Below, piece by piece: positions 1 to 9,733 of a DNA stretch of 64,000 bases (the first letter of the stretch is position 1; each line of letters opens with the position of its first letter). The translations under genes and the position numbers were made by a program. The DNA is taken from the NCBI GenBank assembly GCA_026388185.1, contig JAPLKG010000010.1, positions 1-64,000 of the forward strand. The letters run 5' to 3'. The notes under the pieces were generated by a model, which made no database searches, was not told the origin of the DNA, and was given only the letters and a program-made list of their open reading frames with translations. Source of the stretch: Candidatus Eisenbacteria bacterium (GTDB lineage Bacteria > Eisenbacteria > RBG-16-71-46 > JAFGJU01).

Positions 1-141
1 GAGATGGTGATGCCTGGTGACAACGTGACGGTGGAGATAGAGTTGTTAACGCCGATCGCGTTGGAGAAGGAGTTGCGGTTTGCGATAAGGGAGGGCGGGC
101 GCACTGTAGGAGCGGGCGTCGTCGCAGAAATACTAGACTGA
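1..141 (+). CDS. tuf: Elongation factor Tu, C-terminal end (partial)
   Basis: The window opens inside this gene. The 46 visible codons match the last beta-barrel strands of EF-Tu domain [11 protein letters not shown], then ELLTPIALE, then [16 protein letters not shown], ending AEILD and a TGA stop. EF-Tu carries aminoacyl-tRNA to the ribosome as a GTP complex. It sits 62 bases before rpsJ, the common bacterial order tuf-rpsJ at the head of the S10 operon. The N-terminal GTPase domain lies outside the window. Confidence 0.97.
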   Translation, partial: EMVMPGDNVTVEIELLTPIALEKELRFAIREGGRTVGAGVVAEILD

Positions 142-203
142 TGTCCATCACGACGCTTGCCAAGTGACGCCTCAAGAAATCGCGACATAGTTGAGGAGGA
201 GAA

Positions 204-512
204 GTGGCGACTCAAAGAATTCGGATAAAGCTGCGTTCCTACGATCATGCGATGCTGGATCAGTCCGCCGGCCAGATAGTGCAGACCGCGAAGAGAACTG
301 GCGCGACGATCTCCGGCCCGGTGCCGCTTCCTACAAGGAGGACGGTCTACACGGTCCTGAGGTCTCCGCATGTGGACAAGAAATCCAGAGAGCAGTTTGA
401 GATCAGGGTCCACAAGAGGCTGATCGACATAGTTCGCTCGACACCTCAGACCATCGATGCCTTGATGAAGCTGGACTTGCCGGTCGGCGTGGACATTGAG
501 ATAAAGCTGTAG
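204..512 (+). CDS. rpsJ: 30S ribosomal protein S10
   Basis: This is S10, a 30S head protein that also serves as NusE in antitermination. The 102 residues show [17 protein letters not shown] near the N-terminus and the [20 protein letters not shown] loop, both diagnostic. Translation starts at GTG, preceded by the GAGGAGGA ribosome-binding site at 193-200. Length matches the family (about 103). It is the first gene of the S10 cluster after tuf. Confidence 0.98.
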   Translation: MATQRIRIKLRSYDHAMLDQSAGQIVQTAKRTGATISGPVPLPTRRTVYTVLRSPHVDKKSREQFEIRVHKRLIDIVRSTPQTIDALMKLDLPVGVDIEIKL

Positions 513-531
513 GAAAAGCGGAGGAGTGACA

Positions 532-1152
532 ATGCCAGGACTTATCGGAAAGAAACTGGGGATGACGCAGGTCTTTGATGAGACCGGTAAGGTTATGCCG
601 GTGAGCGTCATTCAGGCTGGCCCATGTCCCGTGATTCAGAGGAAGACCTCCGGCAGGGAAGGATATGACGCGGTCCAGTTAGGCTTCATCGATGCGCGGG
701 AGAAGCGCACTACAAAACCGCTGCAGGGCCATTTCAAGAAGATCGGTGTTTCTCCAAAGAAGATCTTGAGGGAGTTCAGGGTTCCCGACGAGAAGGGCCA
801 CGAAGCAGGAAGCACGATCAACGTAGAGATGTTTGAGGCCGGCACGAAGGTGAGCATAACTGGAACTTCAAAAGGTAAGGGTTTTCAAGGCGTGATAAAG
901 CGCTGCGGATATTCCGGAGGCGACGCCACTCACGGCTGCACCACTCACAGGATGCCTGGTTCGATCGGAGCCAGCGCGTGGCCGTCGCGAGTGAGAAAGA
1001 ACGTCGGTCTTCCTGGAAGAATGGGCGGCGAAAGGGTCACAGTCAAGAACCTGATCGTCGTCGGAGTCGACAAGGAACGCAATCTCCTCTGGGTCAAGGG
1101 TTGTGTGCCCGGAGGTCCGAACGGCTACGTGGAAATAAGGAAGAGTTCTTAG
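532..1152 (+). CDS. rplC: 50S ribosomal protein L3
   Basis: L3 is a primary binder of 23S rRNA near the peptidyl-transferase centre. The ATG at 532 is chosen over the in-frame GTG at 526 because GGAGGAG at 520-526 is a well-placed ribosome-binding site for it and the product then begins MPGLIGKKLGMTQVFD, as in the family. The protein has 206 residues. It contains the GTSKGKGFQGVIKR loop and the GRMGGERVTVKNL C-terminal motif. It follows rpsJ by 19 bases. Confidence 0.97.
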   Translation: MPGLIGKKLGMTQVFDETGKVMPVSVIQAGPCPVIQRKTSGREGYDAVQLGFIDAREKRTTKPLQGHFKKIGVSPKKILREFRVPDEKGHEAGSTINVEMFEAGTKVSITGTSKGKGFQGVIKRCGYSGGDATHGCTTHRMPGSIGASAWPSRVRKNVGLPGRMGGERVTVKNLIVVGVDKERNLLWVKGCVPGGPNGYVEIRKSS

Positions 1153-1162
1153 GAGAAGGTAG

Positions 1163-1792
1163 ATGATTTCGGCAAAGGTGTTTTCGACTGAGGGTGAAGA
1201 AAGAGGCGCGGCCGAGCTTCCCGAGTATCTCTTTGGCGCGGCGGTGAACGAGCACGTGCTCTACGAAGCCGTCAGGAGCTATCTTGCGTGCCAGAGACAG
1301 GGCACGGCGTCGACTAAGTCCAAGGGCGAAGTCAGCGGAAGCGGGCGCAAACCGTGGCGACAGAAGGGTACCGGTCGGGCAAGGGCGGGTGACAACACTT
1401 CCCCGCTCTGGGTCAGAGGCGGCTGTGTGTTTGGCCCCAAGCCGCGCGACTACGGCTACGAGTTGCCGAAGAAACTCAAGAGACTGGCTTTGAAGTCCGC
1501 CCTCACGATGAAGGCCAAAGAGGAAGCCGTCATGGTCGTCGAGCCGCCCTCGACGGGCGAACCCAAGACGCGGGAAATGGCAAAGTATTTCGCGAAGCTT
1601 GGCGTGGCCGGCAAGAAATGCCTTCTCGTTACAGCCTCGCCTGACGAGAATTTGCTGAGGTCCACACGAAACATTCCGTACGTGAGTACGATTCTCTCCA
1701 GTCAACTCAACGCGTACGCTCTTCTGCATTGTGATAGGCTACTTCTCACGCCTGACGCTCTCCAGAAAATGAAGGAGGTTTTCTCGAAATGA
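1163..1792 (+). CDS. rplD: 50S ribosomal protein L4
   Basis: L4 lines the exit tunnel and in many bacteria autoregulates this operon. It has 209 residues, slightly longer than the E. coli protein. The extended tunnel loop is recognisable ([20 protein letters not shown] and [12 protein letters not shown]). The TGA stop overlaps the rplW start by four bases (ATGA), implying translational coupling. Confidence 0.97.
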   Translation: MISAKVFSTEGEERGAAELPEYLFGAAVNEHVLYEAVRSYLACQRQGTASTKSKGEVSGSGRKPWRQKGTGRARAGDNTSPLWVRGGCVFGPKPRDYGYELPKKLKRLALKSALTMKAKEEAVMVVEPPSTGEPKTREMAKYFAKLGVAGKKCLLVTASPDENLLRSTRNIPYVSTILSSQLNAYALLHCDRLLLTPDALQKMKEVFSK

Positions 1793-2079
1793 TTGAGCCC
1801 AGACAGATTGTCAGGAGAGCGCTCGTCACCGAGAAGGGCACACAGATTCGTGAGGCGGCAAATCAGTACCTGTTTGAGGTGGATCCGAGGGCCAACAAAC
1901 TTCAGATAAAGAAGGCGATAGAGACGATCTTCTCGGTGAAGGTTGAGAACGTAAGAACCGTGAGAATGAAGGGAAAGACAAAACGACTTGGCGCGCACGT
2001 TGGGAGACGGCCGCATTGGAAGAAGGCCATCGTTACGCTGAAGAAAGGTCAGACCATAGAGCTCTTCGAACAAGTATAG
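1789..2079 (+). CDS. rplW: 50S ribosomal protein L23
   Basis: L23 sits at the tunnel exit and is the docking site for SRP and trigger factor. The 96 residues show the family signature ALVTEKGTQ near the N-terminus and VKVENVRTVRMKGKTKR in the middle. The start overlaps the rplD stop. About 90 bases follow before rplB, a slightly longer gap than its neighbours, with no gene in it. Confidence 0.97.
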   Translation: MIEPRQIVRRALVTEKGTQIREAANQYLFEVDPRANKLQIKKAIETIFSVKVENVRTVRMKGKTKRLGAHVGRRPHWKKAIVTLKKGQTIELFEQV

Positions 2080-2171
2080 GTACAAGCACGGGTTGACCGA
2101 GCTCGCGGGCTCGGTCCTGAGGAGCTGGGCATTATCACTGGCGCATCGGTAGAAGAGATAGGTGAAAGGTA

Positions 2172-2993
2172 ATGGGAATCAGGAAATTTAGGCCTATTAC
2201 GCCGGCGTCGAGATACAAGACGCTTCCCGACTTCAAGGAAATCACGAAAACAGAGCCAGAGAAGAGTCTTGTGGAGTCTCTGCGCAGCAGAGGCGGACGA
2301 GACAACAAGGGTCATATCTCTTGCCGGCACCAGGGCGGCGGCCACAGAAGACGCTACCGAATCATCGATTTCAAGAGAAACAAGGACGACGTTCCGGCCA
2401 AGGTAGCCGCGATCGAATACGATCCAAATCGCTCGGCGAGGATTGCGCTCCTTCATTACGCTGACGGCGAGAAGCGTTACATCGTGGCGCCCTGCAGCTT
2501 GGCCGTCGGAGACACCATTGTTTCCGGTCGAAGCGCGGATATCAAGGCGGGTAATGCTCTTCCGTTGCGGAACGTTCCTCTCGGAACTCAAGTTCACAAC
2601 GTCGAGCTTATTCCCGGCAGGGGCGCGCAGCTTGCGCGCGGTGCAGGTAGCTTCTGCCAGGTCCTGGCGAAGGAAGGCGACTACGTACAGTTGAGGCTTC
2701 CCTCCGGAGAAGTTCGCATGGTTCATCTCAACGCGCGCTGCACAATCGGCCAGGTGGGCAACATCGAGCACGAGAATATTGTCGTGGGCAAGGCCGGTAA
2801 GAGTCGCTGGCTTGGTATCAGACCTTCCGTGCGCGGCGTTGCAATGAATCCCGTCGACCATCCGATGGGTGGAGGAGAAGGAAAGAGTTCGGGCGGCAGG
2901 CATCCGTGTTCGCCTTGGGGTAAGCCCACCAAGGGATTTAAGACGAGAAAGAAGAAGCTTTCGGACAAACTCATCTTGAAGAGAAAGAAATAG
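2172..2993 (+). CDS. rplB: 50S ribosomal protein L2
   Basis: L2 is required for subunit association and peptidyl transfer. It has 273 residues, the same as E. coli. It contains the N-terminal [13 protein letters not shown]-like start, the [10 protein letters not shown]-type segment and the C-terminal [21 protein letters not shown] region that holds the universally conserved histidine. The usual HPHGGGEG reads HPMGGGEG here, a local substitution next to that histidine. It starts at ATG and is followed by rpsS after 15 bases. Confidence 0.97.
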   Translation: MGIRKFRPITPASRYKTLPDFKEITKTEPEKSLVESLRSRGGRDNKGHISCRHQGGGHRRRYRIIDFKRNKDDVPAKVAAIEYDPNRSARIALLHYADGEKRYIVAPCSLAVGDTIVSGRSADIKAGNALPLRNVPLGTQVHNVELIPGRGAQLARGAGSFCQVLAKEGDYVQLRLPSGEVRMVHLNARCTIGQVGNIEHENIVVGKAGKSRWLGIRPSVRGVAMNPVDHPMGGGEGKSSGGRHPCSPWGKPTKGFKTRKKKLSDKLILKRKK

Positions 2994-3008
2994 GTTGGAG
3001 GAACCGCG

Positions 3009-3296
3009 ATGGCACGCTCGATAAAGAAGGGTCCATACATAGACGAGAAACTTCTCAAGAAGATTCAGCTACTGAACGCCGCTGATGAAAGAAGGGTCAT
3101 ACGAACATGGGCCAGGCGTTCGACAATAGTGCCTGAATTCGTGGGGCATACTCTGGCCGTTCACAACGGCAACAAGTTCATTCCAATCTACATCTCGGAG
3201 AACATGGTTGGGCACAAGCTGGGGGAATTCGCCCCCTCAAGGATCTTCAGGGGCCACGGTGTTCACGTGGAGAAACCCGTACCTCCTTTGAAATAG
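3009..3296 (+). CDS. rpsS: 30S ribosomal protein S19
   Basis: S19 forms a head complex with S13 near the A site. The 95 residues include [29 protein letters not shown], the NGKKF-like box and [10 protein letters not shown], all standard. ATG start with a GGAGG-like site 8 bases upstream. It lies between rplB and rplV in the normal order. Confidence 0.97.
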   Translation: MARSIKKGPYIDEKLLKKIQLLNAADERRVIRTWARRSTIVPEFVGHTLAVHNGNKFIPIYISENMVGHKLGEFAPSRIFRGHGVHVEKPVPPLK

Positions 3297-3334
3297 GGGG
3301 AGCAGCGAGAAAAAGGTAGCGACGGAGGTTTGCT

Positions 3335-3691
3335 TTGGACGCAAAAGCAACGGCACGGTTTGTGAGAGTCACGCCGCGGAAAGTAAACCAAGTGTGCCAC
3401 CTCATCAGGGGAAGACACGTTGATGAGGCCCTGCACGTACTGCAATTCACCCACAAGATTGGTGCGCGGGTTGTAGAGAAGGTGCTCAAGTCCGCGGTCT
3501 CTAATGCGGTCAACATCGAGGGAAAGATTGACGTCGATACGTTGATGATAAAGGAGATACGTGTTGGTCCAGGCCCCACCATGAAGCGCTTCATACCTAG
3601 AGCGCAGGGCAGGGCCACCCCGATACTGAAAAGAACGAGCCACGTGACGGTGATTGTCACAACAGGCGAATCAAAGCCTGGAGCAAAGTAG
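3335..3691 (+). CDS. rplV: 50S ribosomal protein L22
   Basis: L22 binds 23S rRNA and reaches into the exit tunnel. The 118 residues include VRVTPRKVNQVCHLIRG and the C-terminal beta-hairpin with MKRFIPRAQGRA TPI. The start is TTG at 3335, supported by GGAGG at 3323-3327. No in-frame ATG lies near that would leave an intact N-terminus. This is one of several non-ATG starts in the operon. Confidence 0.96.
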   Translation: MDAKATARFVRVTPRKVNQVCHLIRGRHVDEALHVLQFTHKIGARVVEKVLKSAVSNAVNIEGKIDVDTLMIKEIRVGPGPTMKRFIPRAQGRATPILKRTSHVTVIVTTGESKPGAK

Positions 3692-3719
3692 TCGCGGCTC
3701 TTGACAAAGGAGAGACGAA

Positions 3720-4379
3720 TTGGGACAGAAGACTAACCCTATCGGGTTGAGACTCGGGATAATAAAAACGTGGGATTCGCGTTGGTTCGCTCAAAAAGGT
3801 TTTGCCGAGCTTCTTCAGGAAGACATCATGCTCCGGCGATACCTGAAGACACGTCTCTATCAAGCTGGTATCTCCAAGATCATTATTCAAAGAGCTGCCG
3901 GGAAGGCAACCGTTACAATCCGGACTGCGAGACCCGGTCTCGTTATTGGAAGAAGGGGCGCACAGGTTGATCTTGTCAAGGATGAACTGCAGCATCTCAC
4001 GAAGAAAGAGGTTCTGCTGAACATAGAAGAGGTGAAGAAGCCTGACGTGGACGCACAGCTCGTGGCGGAACACATCGCCAGGCAGCTCGAGCAGCGGGTT
4101 TCCTTCCGGCGGGCCATGAAGAGAGCCATAACGTCGGCCATGCGGCAGGGAGCCGAGGGTGTAAAGATACTCTGTTCGGGAAGACTGGGCGGGGCTGAAA
4201 TGGCGCGCCACGAGGGTTACAAAGAGGGAAGAGTGCCGCTGCATACTCTGCGAGCCGACATAGACTACGCAACGGCCACGGCTCATACAACGTACGGTTG
4301 TGTCGGCGTCAAAGTCTGGATTTTCCACGGCGAGGTTCTGGACAAGGCGGCCGCCAAGCGCGAGCAAGCAAGCGAATGA
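3720..4379 (+). CDS. rpsC: 30S ribosomal protein S3
   Basis: S3 forms part of the mRNA entry site and its helicase activity. The 219 residues begin [14 protein letters not shown] and contain the type II KH domain with the GRRG loop ([10 protein letters not shown]), then the S3 C-terminal domain ([11 protein letters not shown] and [13 protein letters not shown]). The start codon is TTG with AAGGAGA upstream. It is a little shorter than the E. coli protein (233), at the C-terminal tail. Confidence 0.97.
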   Translation: MGQKTNPIGLRLGIIKTWDSRWFAQKGFAELLQEDIMLRRYLKTRLYQAGISKIIIQRAAGKATVTIRTARPGLVIGRRGAQVDLVKDELQHLTKKEVLLNIEEVKKPDVDAQLVAEHIARQLEQRVSFRRAMKRAITSAMRQGAEGVKILCSGRLGGAEMARHEGYKEGRVPLHTLRADIDYATATAHTTYGCVGVKVWIFHGEVLDKAAAKREQASE

Positions 4380-4389
4380 GGTTCGTGTT

Positions 4390-4803
4390 ATGTTAATGCC
4401 CAAGAGAGTCAAGTATCGCAAGCAGCAGAGAGGAAGAATGAGGGGTAAGGCATACAGCGGGGCAGACGTGCACTTTGGTGAGTTCGGTCTGAAGGCGCTT
4501 GAACCCGCGTGGGTTTCCAACAAGCAAATCGAGGCCGCCAGGGTGGCCATAACCAGGAAGATAAAGAGAGGCGGGAAGATATGGATTCGCATTTTCCCGG
4601 ACAAGCCCGTGACCGTAAAGCCGGCCGAGACCAGAATGGGTAAGGGCAAGGGCAATCCGGAATTCTGGGTCGCCGTCATCAAGCCCGGGAGAGTACTCTT
4701 TGAGCTGCAGGGCATCCCCGAACAGTTGGCGAGAGATGCGTTCAAGCTTGGAGCCTCGAAGCTTCCCGTGCGGACAAGATTCGTTCTGAGAAAGGAGTTC
4801 TGA
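4390..4803 (+). CDS. rplP: 50S ribosomal protein L16
   Basis: L16 organises helices near the A site of the large subunit. The start at 4390 gives [17 protein letters not shown], the family N-terminus. The open frame extends upstream through the end of rpsC, but that part is not L16. The protein has 137 residues with [11 protein letters not shown], the RIFPDKPVT box and [18 protein letters not shown]. It begins 10 bases after rpsC. Confidence 0.96.
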   Translation: MLMPKRVKYRKQQRGRMRGKAYSGADVHFGEFGLKALEPAWVSNKQIEAARVAITRKIKRGGKIWIRIFPDKPVTVKPAETRMGKGKGNPEFWVAVIKPGRVLFELQGIPEQLARDAFKLGASKLPVRTRFVLRKEF

Positions 4804-4811
4804 CATAGACG

Positions 4812-5051
4812 ATGGCGAAGCAACTGAAGCCGCGGCAAATACGTGAAATGACCCTGTCGGAGATCAATGCCAAGCTCGTCGAGCTGGAAGAGGAACTTTT
4901 CAGTCTCCGCTTCCGGAACGCAATGAAGCAACTCGACGATCCCCTCAGGATTCGCATAATCAAGCGCGAGGTCGCCAGGCTCAAGACTGTTCTGAGGGAA
5001 CAGAAGCTCGGTATCAGAAAAATAGGTTCCGAGTCGAGCCAGGCGGGGTAG
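4812..5051 (+). CDS. rpmC: 50S ribosomal protein L29
   Basis: L29 is a two-helix protein at the tunnel exit beside L23. The 79 residues show REMTLSEINAKLVELEEELFSLRFRNA-type helix sequence and the DPLRIRIIKREVARLKTVL second helix. The C-terminal tail is about 15 residues longer than in E. coli. It starts 8 bases after the rplP stop. Confidence 0.96.
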   Translation: MAKQLKPRQIREMTLSEINAKLVELEEELFSLRFRNAMKQLDDPLRIRIIKREVARLKTVLREQKLGIRKIGSESSQAG

Positions 5052-5139
5052 AAGACTCCGCGTGTGGGAGCGCAGACCAGCGCCGTCGATACGAGAGCGA
5101 CCGGTATTGTTTTACGCAGCAGTTAGCAAAAGGTGAGAA

Positions 5140-5397
5140 ATGGAAGAGAGAGCCAAAAGAAAAGCTAGGATGGGGAGAGTAGTAAGTCGCAGCGGCGACA
5201 AGTCGATCGTCATCGAGATGCAGCGACTCATGAAACATCCGGTCTACGGAAAGTACATTCGTAGAAGGAAGAAGCTTCATGTTCACGACGAGAAGAACGA
5301 ATGCCAGGTGGGAGATACAGTGCGCGTCGCGGAGACTCGCCCCTTGAGCAAGCTGAAGAGATGGAGATTCATAGAGATCGTTGAGAAGGCCCGGTAG
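5140..5397 (+). CDS. rpsQ: 30S ribosomal protein S17
   Basis: S17 is a primary 16S rRNA binder with an OB fold. The 85 residues contain GRVVSRSGDKSIVIEM, the HPVYGKYI box and the C-terminal ETRPLSKLKRWRFIEIVEKA, all characteristic. It is preceded by about 90 non-coding bases after rpmC and a GGTGAG-like site before its ATG. Confidence 0.96.
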   Translation: MEERAKRKARMGRVVSRSGDKSIVIEMQRLMKHPVYGKYIRRRKKLHVHDEKNECQVGDTVRVAETRPLSKLKRWRFIEIVEKAR

Positions 5398-5447
5398 CGA
5401 AGGATGACACAGAAACTGCATAAGGACTGCGTAAGGAATTCTGAAAA

Positions 5448-5816
5448 ATGATTCAGCCACGATCAATACTCACAATTTCTGACAACACCGGCGCTAGAAT
5501 CGCACGGTGTATCAAAATCCTCGGCGGCACGAGGAGAAGATACGGACGTATAGGCGACGTGATCGTAGTGTCGATCAGAGATGCCATGCCGGGCGGTACG
5601 GTCAAGAAGGGTGATGTAGCAAGGGCCGTCATCATTCGTACGGTCAAGGAAGTGAGGAGAAAGGACGGCTCCTACATCAGGTTTGACCAGAATGCGGCAG
5701 TACTGATAGATGACCAGAAGGAGCCAAGGGGGACAAGGATCTTCGGGCCCGTTGCAAGAGAATTGAGAGACAAAGAGTTCATGAAGATAGTGTCTCTCGC
5801 ACCCGAGGTCATCTAG
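5448..5816 (+). CDS. rplN: 50S ribosomal protein L14
   Basis: L14 lies at the subunit interface and binds initiation factors and RsfS. It has 122 residues, the family length. It contains [17 protein letters not shown], the [15 protein letters not shown] segment and the signature [21 protein letters not shown]. It starts 50 bases after rpsQ. Confidence 0.97.
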   Translation: MIQPRSILTISDNTGARIARCIKILGGTRRRYGRIGDVIVVSIRDAMPGGTVKKGDVARAVIIRTVKEVRRKDGSYIRFDQNAAVLIDDQKEPRGTRIFGPVARELRDKEFMKIVSLAPEVI

Positions 5817-5829
5817 CACGGAGTGAAAC

Positions 5830-6156
5830 ATGAAGATTGCCAAGAATGACGTTGTCGTAGTGATTGCGGGTGACGACAAGGGTAAGACTGGAAAGGTGTT
5901 GAAGGTTTTCCCGAGCAAATCCCGCATCATAGTCGAGAAAGTGAATTTCGTGAAGAGACACACTCGGCCTACACGTTCGCGAGTCCAGGGCGGGATTCTT
6001 GAGAAAGAAGCTCCCATGAACGTCTCGGACGTGATGCTTCTGTGTCCCAAGTGCGACGTGGGCGTGAGAGTCGGTCACAAGGAGTTGAGTGACGGTTCCA
6101 GGGTCCGTGTATGTAGAAAATGCGGTGAGATGATTCCGCGACCTGAAGCGCGTTGA
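5830..6156 (+). CDS. rplX: 50S ribosomal protein L24, zinc-ribbon form
   Basis: L24 starts 50S assembly. The 108 residues contain the KOW motif (VIAGDDKGKTGKVLKVFP, about residues 11-28). Two CxxC knuckles follow, at Cys72/Cys75 and Cys95/Cys98, giving the C-terminal zinc ribbon found in one bacterial L24 subtype. Zinc binding is inferred from the four cysteines. It begins 13 bases after rplN. Confidence 0.96.
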   Translation: MKIAKNDVVVVIAGDDKGKTGKVLKVFPSKSRIIVEKVNFVKRHTRPTRSRVQGGILEKEAPMNVSDVMLLCPKCDVGVRVGHKELSDGSRVRVCRKCGEMIPRPEAR

Positions 6157-6176
6157 AAGGTTCAATGGAGTAAGAG

Positions 6177-6722
6177 ATGGTTCCCAGGCTAAAAACGAAA
6201 TATGAGAAAGAGGTCGTTCCTCTTCTCATGAAGAAATTCGGCTACAAGAACAAGATGCAGGTCCCGAAGCTTGTGAAGATAGTCATCAACATGGGGGTCG
6301 GCGACAGCCTTGTCAACATTAAGCTCTTGGACGCTGCAGTCGCAGATCTGACGACCATCACGGGGCAGAAGCCGACCGTCAGACGCGCCAAGAAGTCAAT
6401 CGCAAACTTCAAGTTGCGCGCCGGAGTTCCGATCGGATGCGCCGTGACCCTGAGGGGCGCACGGATGTACGAGCTCTATGACAGGTTCGTGAACGTTGCC
6501 GTGCCTCGAATCCGCGATTTTCGGGGTCTTTCGCCCAAGTCTTTCGACGGCAGGGGGAACTACACGATCGGATTGACGGAGCAGATCATTTTTCCCGAGA
6601 TAAATTATGACAAGGTTGAGAAGATAAGAGGTATGGATGTGACAATAGTCACTTCCGCCCGGACGAACGAAGAAGCGTTCGAACTTCTCAAGTTAATGAA
6701 TATGCCTTTCAGGCAGAAGTAG
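6177..6722 (+). CDS. rplE: 50S ribosomal protein L5
   Basis: L5 binds 5S rRNA and contacts the P-site tRNA. The 181 residues include [36 protein letters not shown] and [18 protein letters not shown], all standard L5 motifs. It sits between rplX and the zinc-type rpsN, the spc operon order. Confidence 0.97.
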   Translation: MVPRLKTKYEKEVVPLLMKKFGYKNKMQVPKLVKIVINMGVGDSLVNIKLLDAAVADLTTITGQKPTVRRAKKSIANFKLRAGVPIGCAVTLRGARMYELYDRFVNVAVPRIRDFRGLSPKSFDGRGNYTIGLTEQIIFPEINYDKVEKIRGMDVTIVTSARTNEEAFELLKLMNMPFRQK

Positions 6723-6751
6723 GCCATGGTTGGGCTCGTCAAGGAGGTTCA

Positions 6752-6937
6752 GTGGCTAAGAAGTCTCTAGTGGAGAAATGGAAAAGGGAACCCAAGTTCA
6801 AGGTCAGAAAATATAATCGTTGCCATCGTTGTGGAAGACCGCGCGCGTACTTGCGGCAGTTCGGTCTCTGCCGCATATGCTTCCGGGAGCTTGCCCTTCA
6901 GGGACAGATCCCCGGTGTAGTCAAATCGAGCTGGTAA
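6752..6937 (+). CDS. rpsN: 30S ribosomal protein S14, type Z
   Basis: This is the short, zinc-binding form of S14 (61 residues). Two CxxC motifs, CHRCGR and CRICFR, are separated by the RAYLRQFGL stretch that defines it. The start is GTG at 6752, supported by AAGGAGG at 6741-6747. An organism with only this form depends on zinc for S14; whether a second zinc-free copy exists elsewhere cannot be seen here. Confidence 0.97.
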   Translation: MAKKSLVEKWKREPKFKVRKYNRCHRCGRPRAYLRQFGLCRICFRELALQGQIPGVVKSSW

Positions 6938-6968
6938 CAGTAGTTGGTGTTGAGCGGAGGCAAATTAC

Positions 6969-7367
6969 ATGTCTGTGTCCGATCCCATTGCCGACATGCT
7001 AACGTGTATCAGGAACGCATGCAAGGCCAAGCACAAGAAAGTGGATGTGCCTTCTTCGAGCTTGAAGATTGAATTGGCGAAGGTGCTTCTCAGGGAGAAG
7101 TTCGTAAACAACTTCAAGACGATTGACGACAGAAGGCAGGGCGTACTGCGCATATACCTCAAGTATGACCCGCAGAACAGAAGCGTCATCACCGGTATAA
7201 GGCGAGTGAGTACGTCGGGTCGCAGGATTTACGTTGACAAGGAGCACGTACCACGCGTGCTTGGAGGGATGGGAACCGCAGTGCTCTCGACCTCCAGTGG
7301 AATTCTCACAGACAAGGAGGCTCGCGCTCGGGGCGTGGGGGGAGAAGTTCTCTGCCACCTATGGTAG
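6969..7367 (+). CDS. rpsH: 30S ribosomal protein S8
   Basis: S8 nucleates the 30S central domain and in E. coli represses the spc operon. The 132 residues begin MSVSDPIADMLTCIRNA and end with the signature STSSGILTDKEARARGVGGEVLC. ATG start, 31 bases after rpsN. Confidence 0.97.
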   Translation: MSVSDPIADMLTCIRNACKAKHKKVDVPSSSLKIELAKVLLREKFVNNFKTIDDRRQGVLRIYLKYDPQNRSVITGIRRVSTSGRRIYVDKEHVPRVLGGMGTAVLSTSSGILTDKEARARGVGGEVLCHLW

Positions 7368-7466
7368 AGAACGCCCTCGTTGTGAAGTCCAGCGCACTTG
7401 GCGCACGCGCGGCTGCGGGACTTGATATAGTTGTTCGGGAGCTTTGCTCCGGGAGGTTCTGAGTAT

Positions 7467-8024
7467 ATGTCAAGAATCGGCAAAATGCGCATACCGATTC
7501 CAGCCGGTGTGAGTGTCGGACTATCCGGTGATGAAGTGAGGGTCGCGGGTCCCAAGGGAGAGCTCGCGAGCAAGATTCCTGCGGGTATCTCGGTGGCCAT
7601 GGAGGGTGACTGCGTTAGGGTAGTGCCCGACACGGATACGACGGATCCTCACGTCAGAGCCCTTCACGGCATGGTTAGAGCGGTGGTTTCGAATCTGGTG
7701 ACGGGTGTCAGCACTGGTTTCCGCAAGGTTCTGGAAATTGTCGGTACCGGCTACAGGGCCCAGATGGAAGGCAAGAAGCTCATTCTGCATCTTGGATTTT
7801 CAAAACCTGTCGAGTACGTCGCTCCGGATGGAATACAGATCTCGGTGGAGTCTCCGACTCGCATAGTCGTGGGAGGCATCGACAAGGTTCTCGTTGGGCA
7901 GGTGGCGGCCGACATCAGGGCTTTCAGGGGCCCCGAGCCTTACAAGGGCAAGGGAATACGCTACGAAGGTGAGTACGTGCGCAAGAAGGCTGGCAAGGCT
8001 GCAGTTGGGGCGGCCGGTGGTTAG
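7467..8024 (+). CDS. rplF: 50S ribosomal protein L6
   Basis: L6 supports the sarcin-ricin region. The ATG at 7467 gives [15 protein letters not shown], the true family start. A longer in-frame opening from 7431 adds 12 residues with no family match. GGGAGG at 7451-7456 is the ribosome-binding site. The product has 185 residues and the C-terminal signature [25 protein letters not shown]. Confidence 0.97.
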   Translation: MSRIGKMRIPIPAGVSVGLSGDEVRVAGPKGELASKIPAGISVAMEGDCVRVVPDTDTTDPHVRALHGMVRAVVSNLVTGVSTGFRKVLEIVGTGYRAQMEGKKLILHLGFSKPVEYVAPDGIQISVESPTRIVVGGIDKVLVGQVAADIRAFRGPEPYKGKGIRYEGEYVRKKAGKAAVGAAGG

Positions 8025-8071
8025 AACTCGAGAGCGAGGTAAATACCTGGTTTTGTTTCAGGGAACATGCG

Positions 8072-8440
8072 ATGAGAACAAGAACATCCAAGAGAGTATT
8101 AAGCAGAAATAAGAGACATTCTAGGGTCAGAAAGAGTGTGTTGGGCACGGCCGAGAGACCGAGACTTTCCGTTTTCCGGGGTCTGAGACACATTTTTGCC
8201 CAGCTCGTTGATGATTCCTCGGGTCGAACTCTGGTCTCGGCCTCTAGTATCTCAAAGGAAACGCGCGCTACGGTCCGTGGGAAGAAGAAGGACGTCAGCA
8301 AGGCCGTCGGCCTCCTGCTGGCGCAGAAGGCCAAGGCCGCGGGCATTGAGACAGTGACATTTGACAGAGGAGGCTACCTCTATCACGGTAGAGTGAAGGC
8401 TCTCGCCGAGGGGGCGAGAGAAGGTGGCCTGAAGTTCTGA
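8072..8440 (+). CDS. rplR: 50S ribosomal protein L18
   Basis: L18 binds 5S rRNA together with L5. The 122 residues contain [20 protein letters not shown], and the C-terminal [24 protein letters not shown] is unmistakable. The ATG at 8072 is used; an ATG five bases earlier is out of frame and meets a stop at once. Confidence 0.96.
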   Translation: MRTRTSKRVLSRNKRHSRVRKSVLGTAERPRLSVFRGLRHIFAQLVDDSSGRTLVSASSISKETRATVRGKKKDVSKAVGLLLAQKAKAAGIETVTFDRGGYLYHGRVKALAEGAREGGLKF

Positions 8441-8479
8441 TTCTGCAAGAAGTGACGGCTGGAATAAAAGGAGGAATTC

Positions 8480-9028
8480 TTGGCTAACGCAGAGGCTGAA
8501 AGAACTGAACTCGTTGAGAAAGTCATCCACGTCAACCGCGTGGCTAAGGTGGTAAAAGGAGGTCGCCGATTCGGGTTCAACGCACTGGTGGCAGTTGGTG
8601 ATCAGAAGGGAAACGTGGGCATAGGGTTGGGGAAGGCAAACGAGGTAGCAGACGCGATCAAGAAAGGCAGCGAAGCGGCAAAGAAGGCCTTTTTCTTGGT
8701 TCCCACCGTGAAGGGAACCATTCCGCACGAAGTGATCGGCCACTTCGGCTCCTGCCGTGTGCTCTTGAAGCCGGCTTCACCTGGGACTGGGATAGTCGCC
8801 GGAGGCGTGGTCAGAGCGATTCTTGATTCCGCCGGTGTCCGGGACATTCTCTCCAAGTGCTTGAGTTCGAGCAATCCGCACAACGTGGCCAAGGCCACCA
8901 TGCACGCTCTCCAACACTTGAGGACAGCGAGGGAGATCGCCGCCGCCAGGGGCAAGACAGTGGCTGAGCTTTTTGGCATGACAGAGGCCAGGAGCGAGTC
9001 CGTAGAATCGGACACGATCCTTAAGTAG
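8480..9028 (+). CDS. rpsE: 30S ribosomal protein S5
   Basis: S5 takes part in decoding fidelity and the mRNA entry channel. The 182 residues include [37 protein letters not shown] and the C-terminal [17 protein letters not shown]. The start is TTG at 8480 with AAGGAGG at 8469-8475. It lies 39 bases after rplR. Confidence 0.97.
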   Translation: MANAEAERTELVEKVIHVNRVAKVVKGGRRFGFNALVAVGDQKGNVGIGLGKANEVADAIKKGSEAAKKAFFLVPTVKGTIPHEVIGHFGSCRVLLKPASPGTGIVAGGVVRAILDSAGVRDILSKCLSSSNPHNVAKATMHALQHLRTAREIAAARGKTVAELFGMTEARSESVESDTILK

Positions 9029-9101
9029 GAAACGCGAGCAGGTGACGCGAGCGTTTCCGGATATCCGCATAGCAGAGGTTGGAAGGTAGAGGCTAGAAGC
9101 G

Positions 9102-9290
9102 ATGGCAAAGAAGCTCAAGATTACGCAGATACGTAGCGGCATCGGAATGAAGGACGTCCAGTGCGTGACGGTGCGTACCCTGGGTATCAGAAGACTCCAT
9201 CAAACGGTTGTTCACAATGACACACCTCAGATTCGAGGGATGATTGCGAAGGTATGCCATCTCGTCCGTGTCGAGGAGATAGAGGAATGA
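9102..9290 (+). CDS. rpmD: 50S ribosomal protein L30
   Basis: L30 is a small (62-residue) large-subunit protein. It shows [15 protein letters not shown], then [23 protein letters not shown], the family core. The TGA stop overlaps the rplO ATG (ATGA), indicating coupled translation. Confidence 0.96.
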   Translation: MAKKLKITQIRSGIGMKDVQCVTVRTLGIRRLHQTVVHNDTPQIRGMIAKVCHLVRVEEIEE

Positions 9291-9733
9291 ACAAGCTTAC
9301 CCAACTGCGCCCCCAAGCCGGCGCACGCAAGAAGAGAAAGAGACTGGGTTACGGCGATGCCTCCGGACATGGTGGCACCTCCACGAAGGGTCACAAGGGG
9401 CAGAAGGCGCGTTCGGGCGGAAAGATCCCCGCCTGGTTTGAGGGTGGACAGATGCCTCTGCAGAGAAGATTACCCAAGAGGGGTTTCACAAACATCTTCA
9501 AGATCGAGTACCAGGTCGTTAATCTCGCCGGGCTGTCGAAGCTGGAAACAGGAGTCGAAGTGACGCCGGAGACCCTGTATGAGAGGCGCCTCGTTCGCAA
9601 TCGCACGAGGCCGATCAAGATACTTGGTACTGGAGAGATTTCTATTCCGCTCAAGGTCAAGGTACACGCAGTCAGCAAGACAGCCAGAGAAAAACTTGAA
9701 CGGGCAGGCGGCTCGGTGGAGCTTATTGACTAA
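9287..9733 (+). CDS. rplO: 50S ribosomal protein L15
   Basis: L15 is a late-assembly 50S protein. The ATG at 9287, overlapping the rpmD stop, gives [19 protein letters not shown], as expected. The glycine-rich [24 protein letters not shown] stretch and the [15 protein letters not shown] box are present. It has 148 residues. Its TAA stop overlaps the secY ATG by one base. Confidence 0.97.
   Translation: MNKLTQLRPQAGARKKRKRLGYGDASGHGGTSTKGHKGQKARSGGKIPAWFEGGQMPLQRRLPKRGFTNIFKIEYQVVNLAGLSKLETGVEVTPETLYERRLVRNRTRPIKILGTGEISIPLKVKVHAVSKTAREKLERAGGSVELID

Noticed and set aside
3657-4931. A 424-codon minus-strand open frame
   Set aside because: It lies antisense across rpsC, rplP and rpmC, has no family motifs, and follows from the codon bias of those genes.
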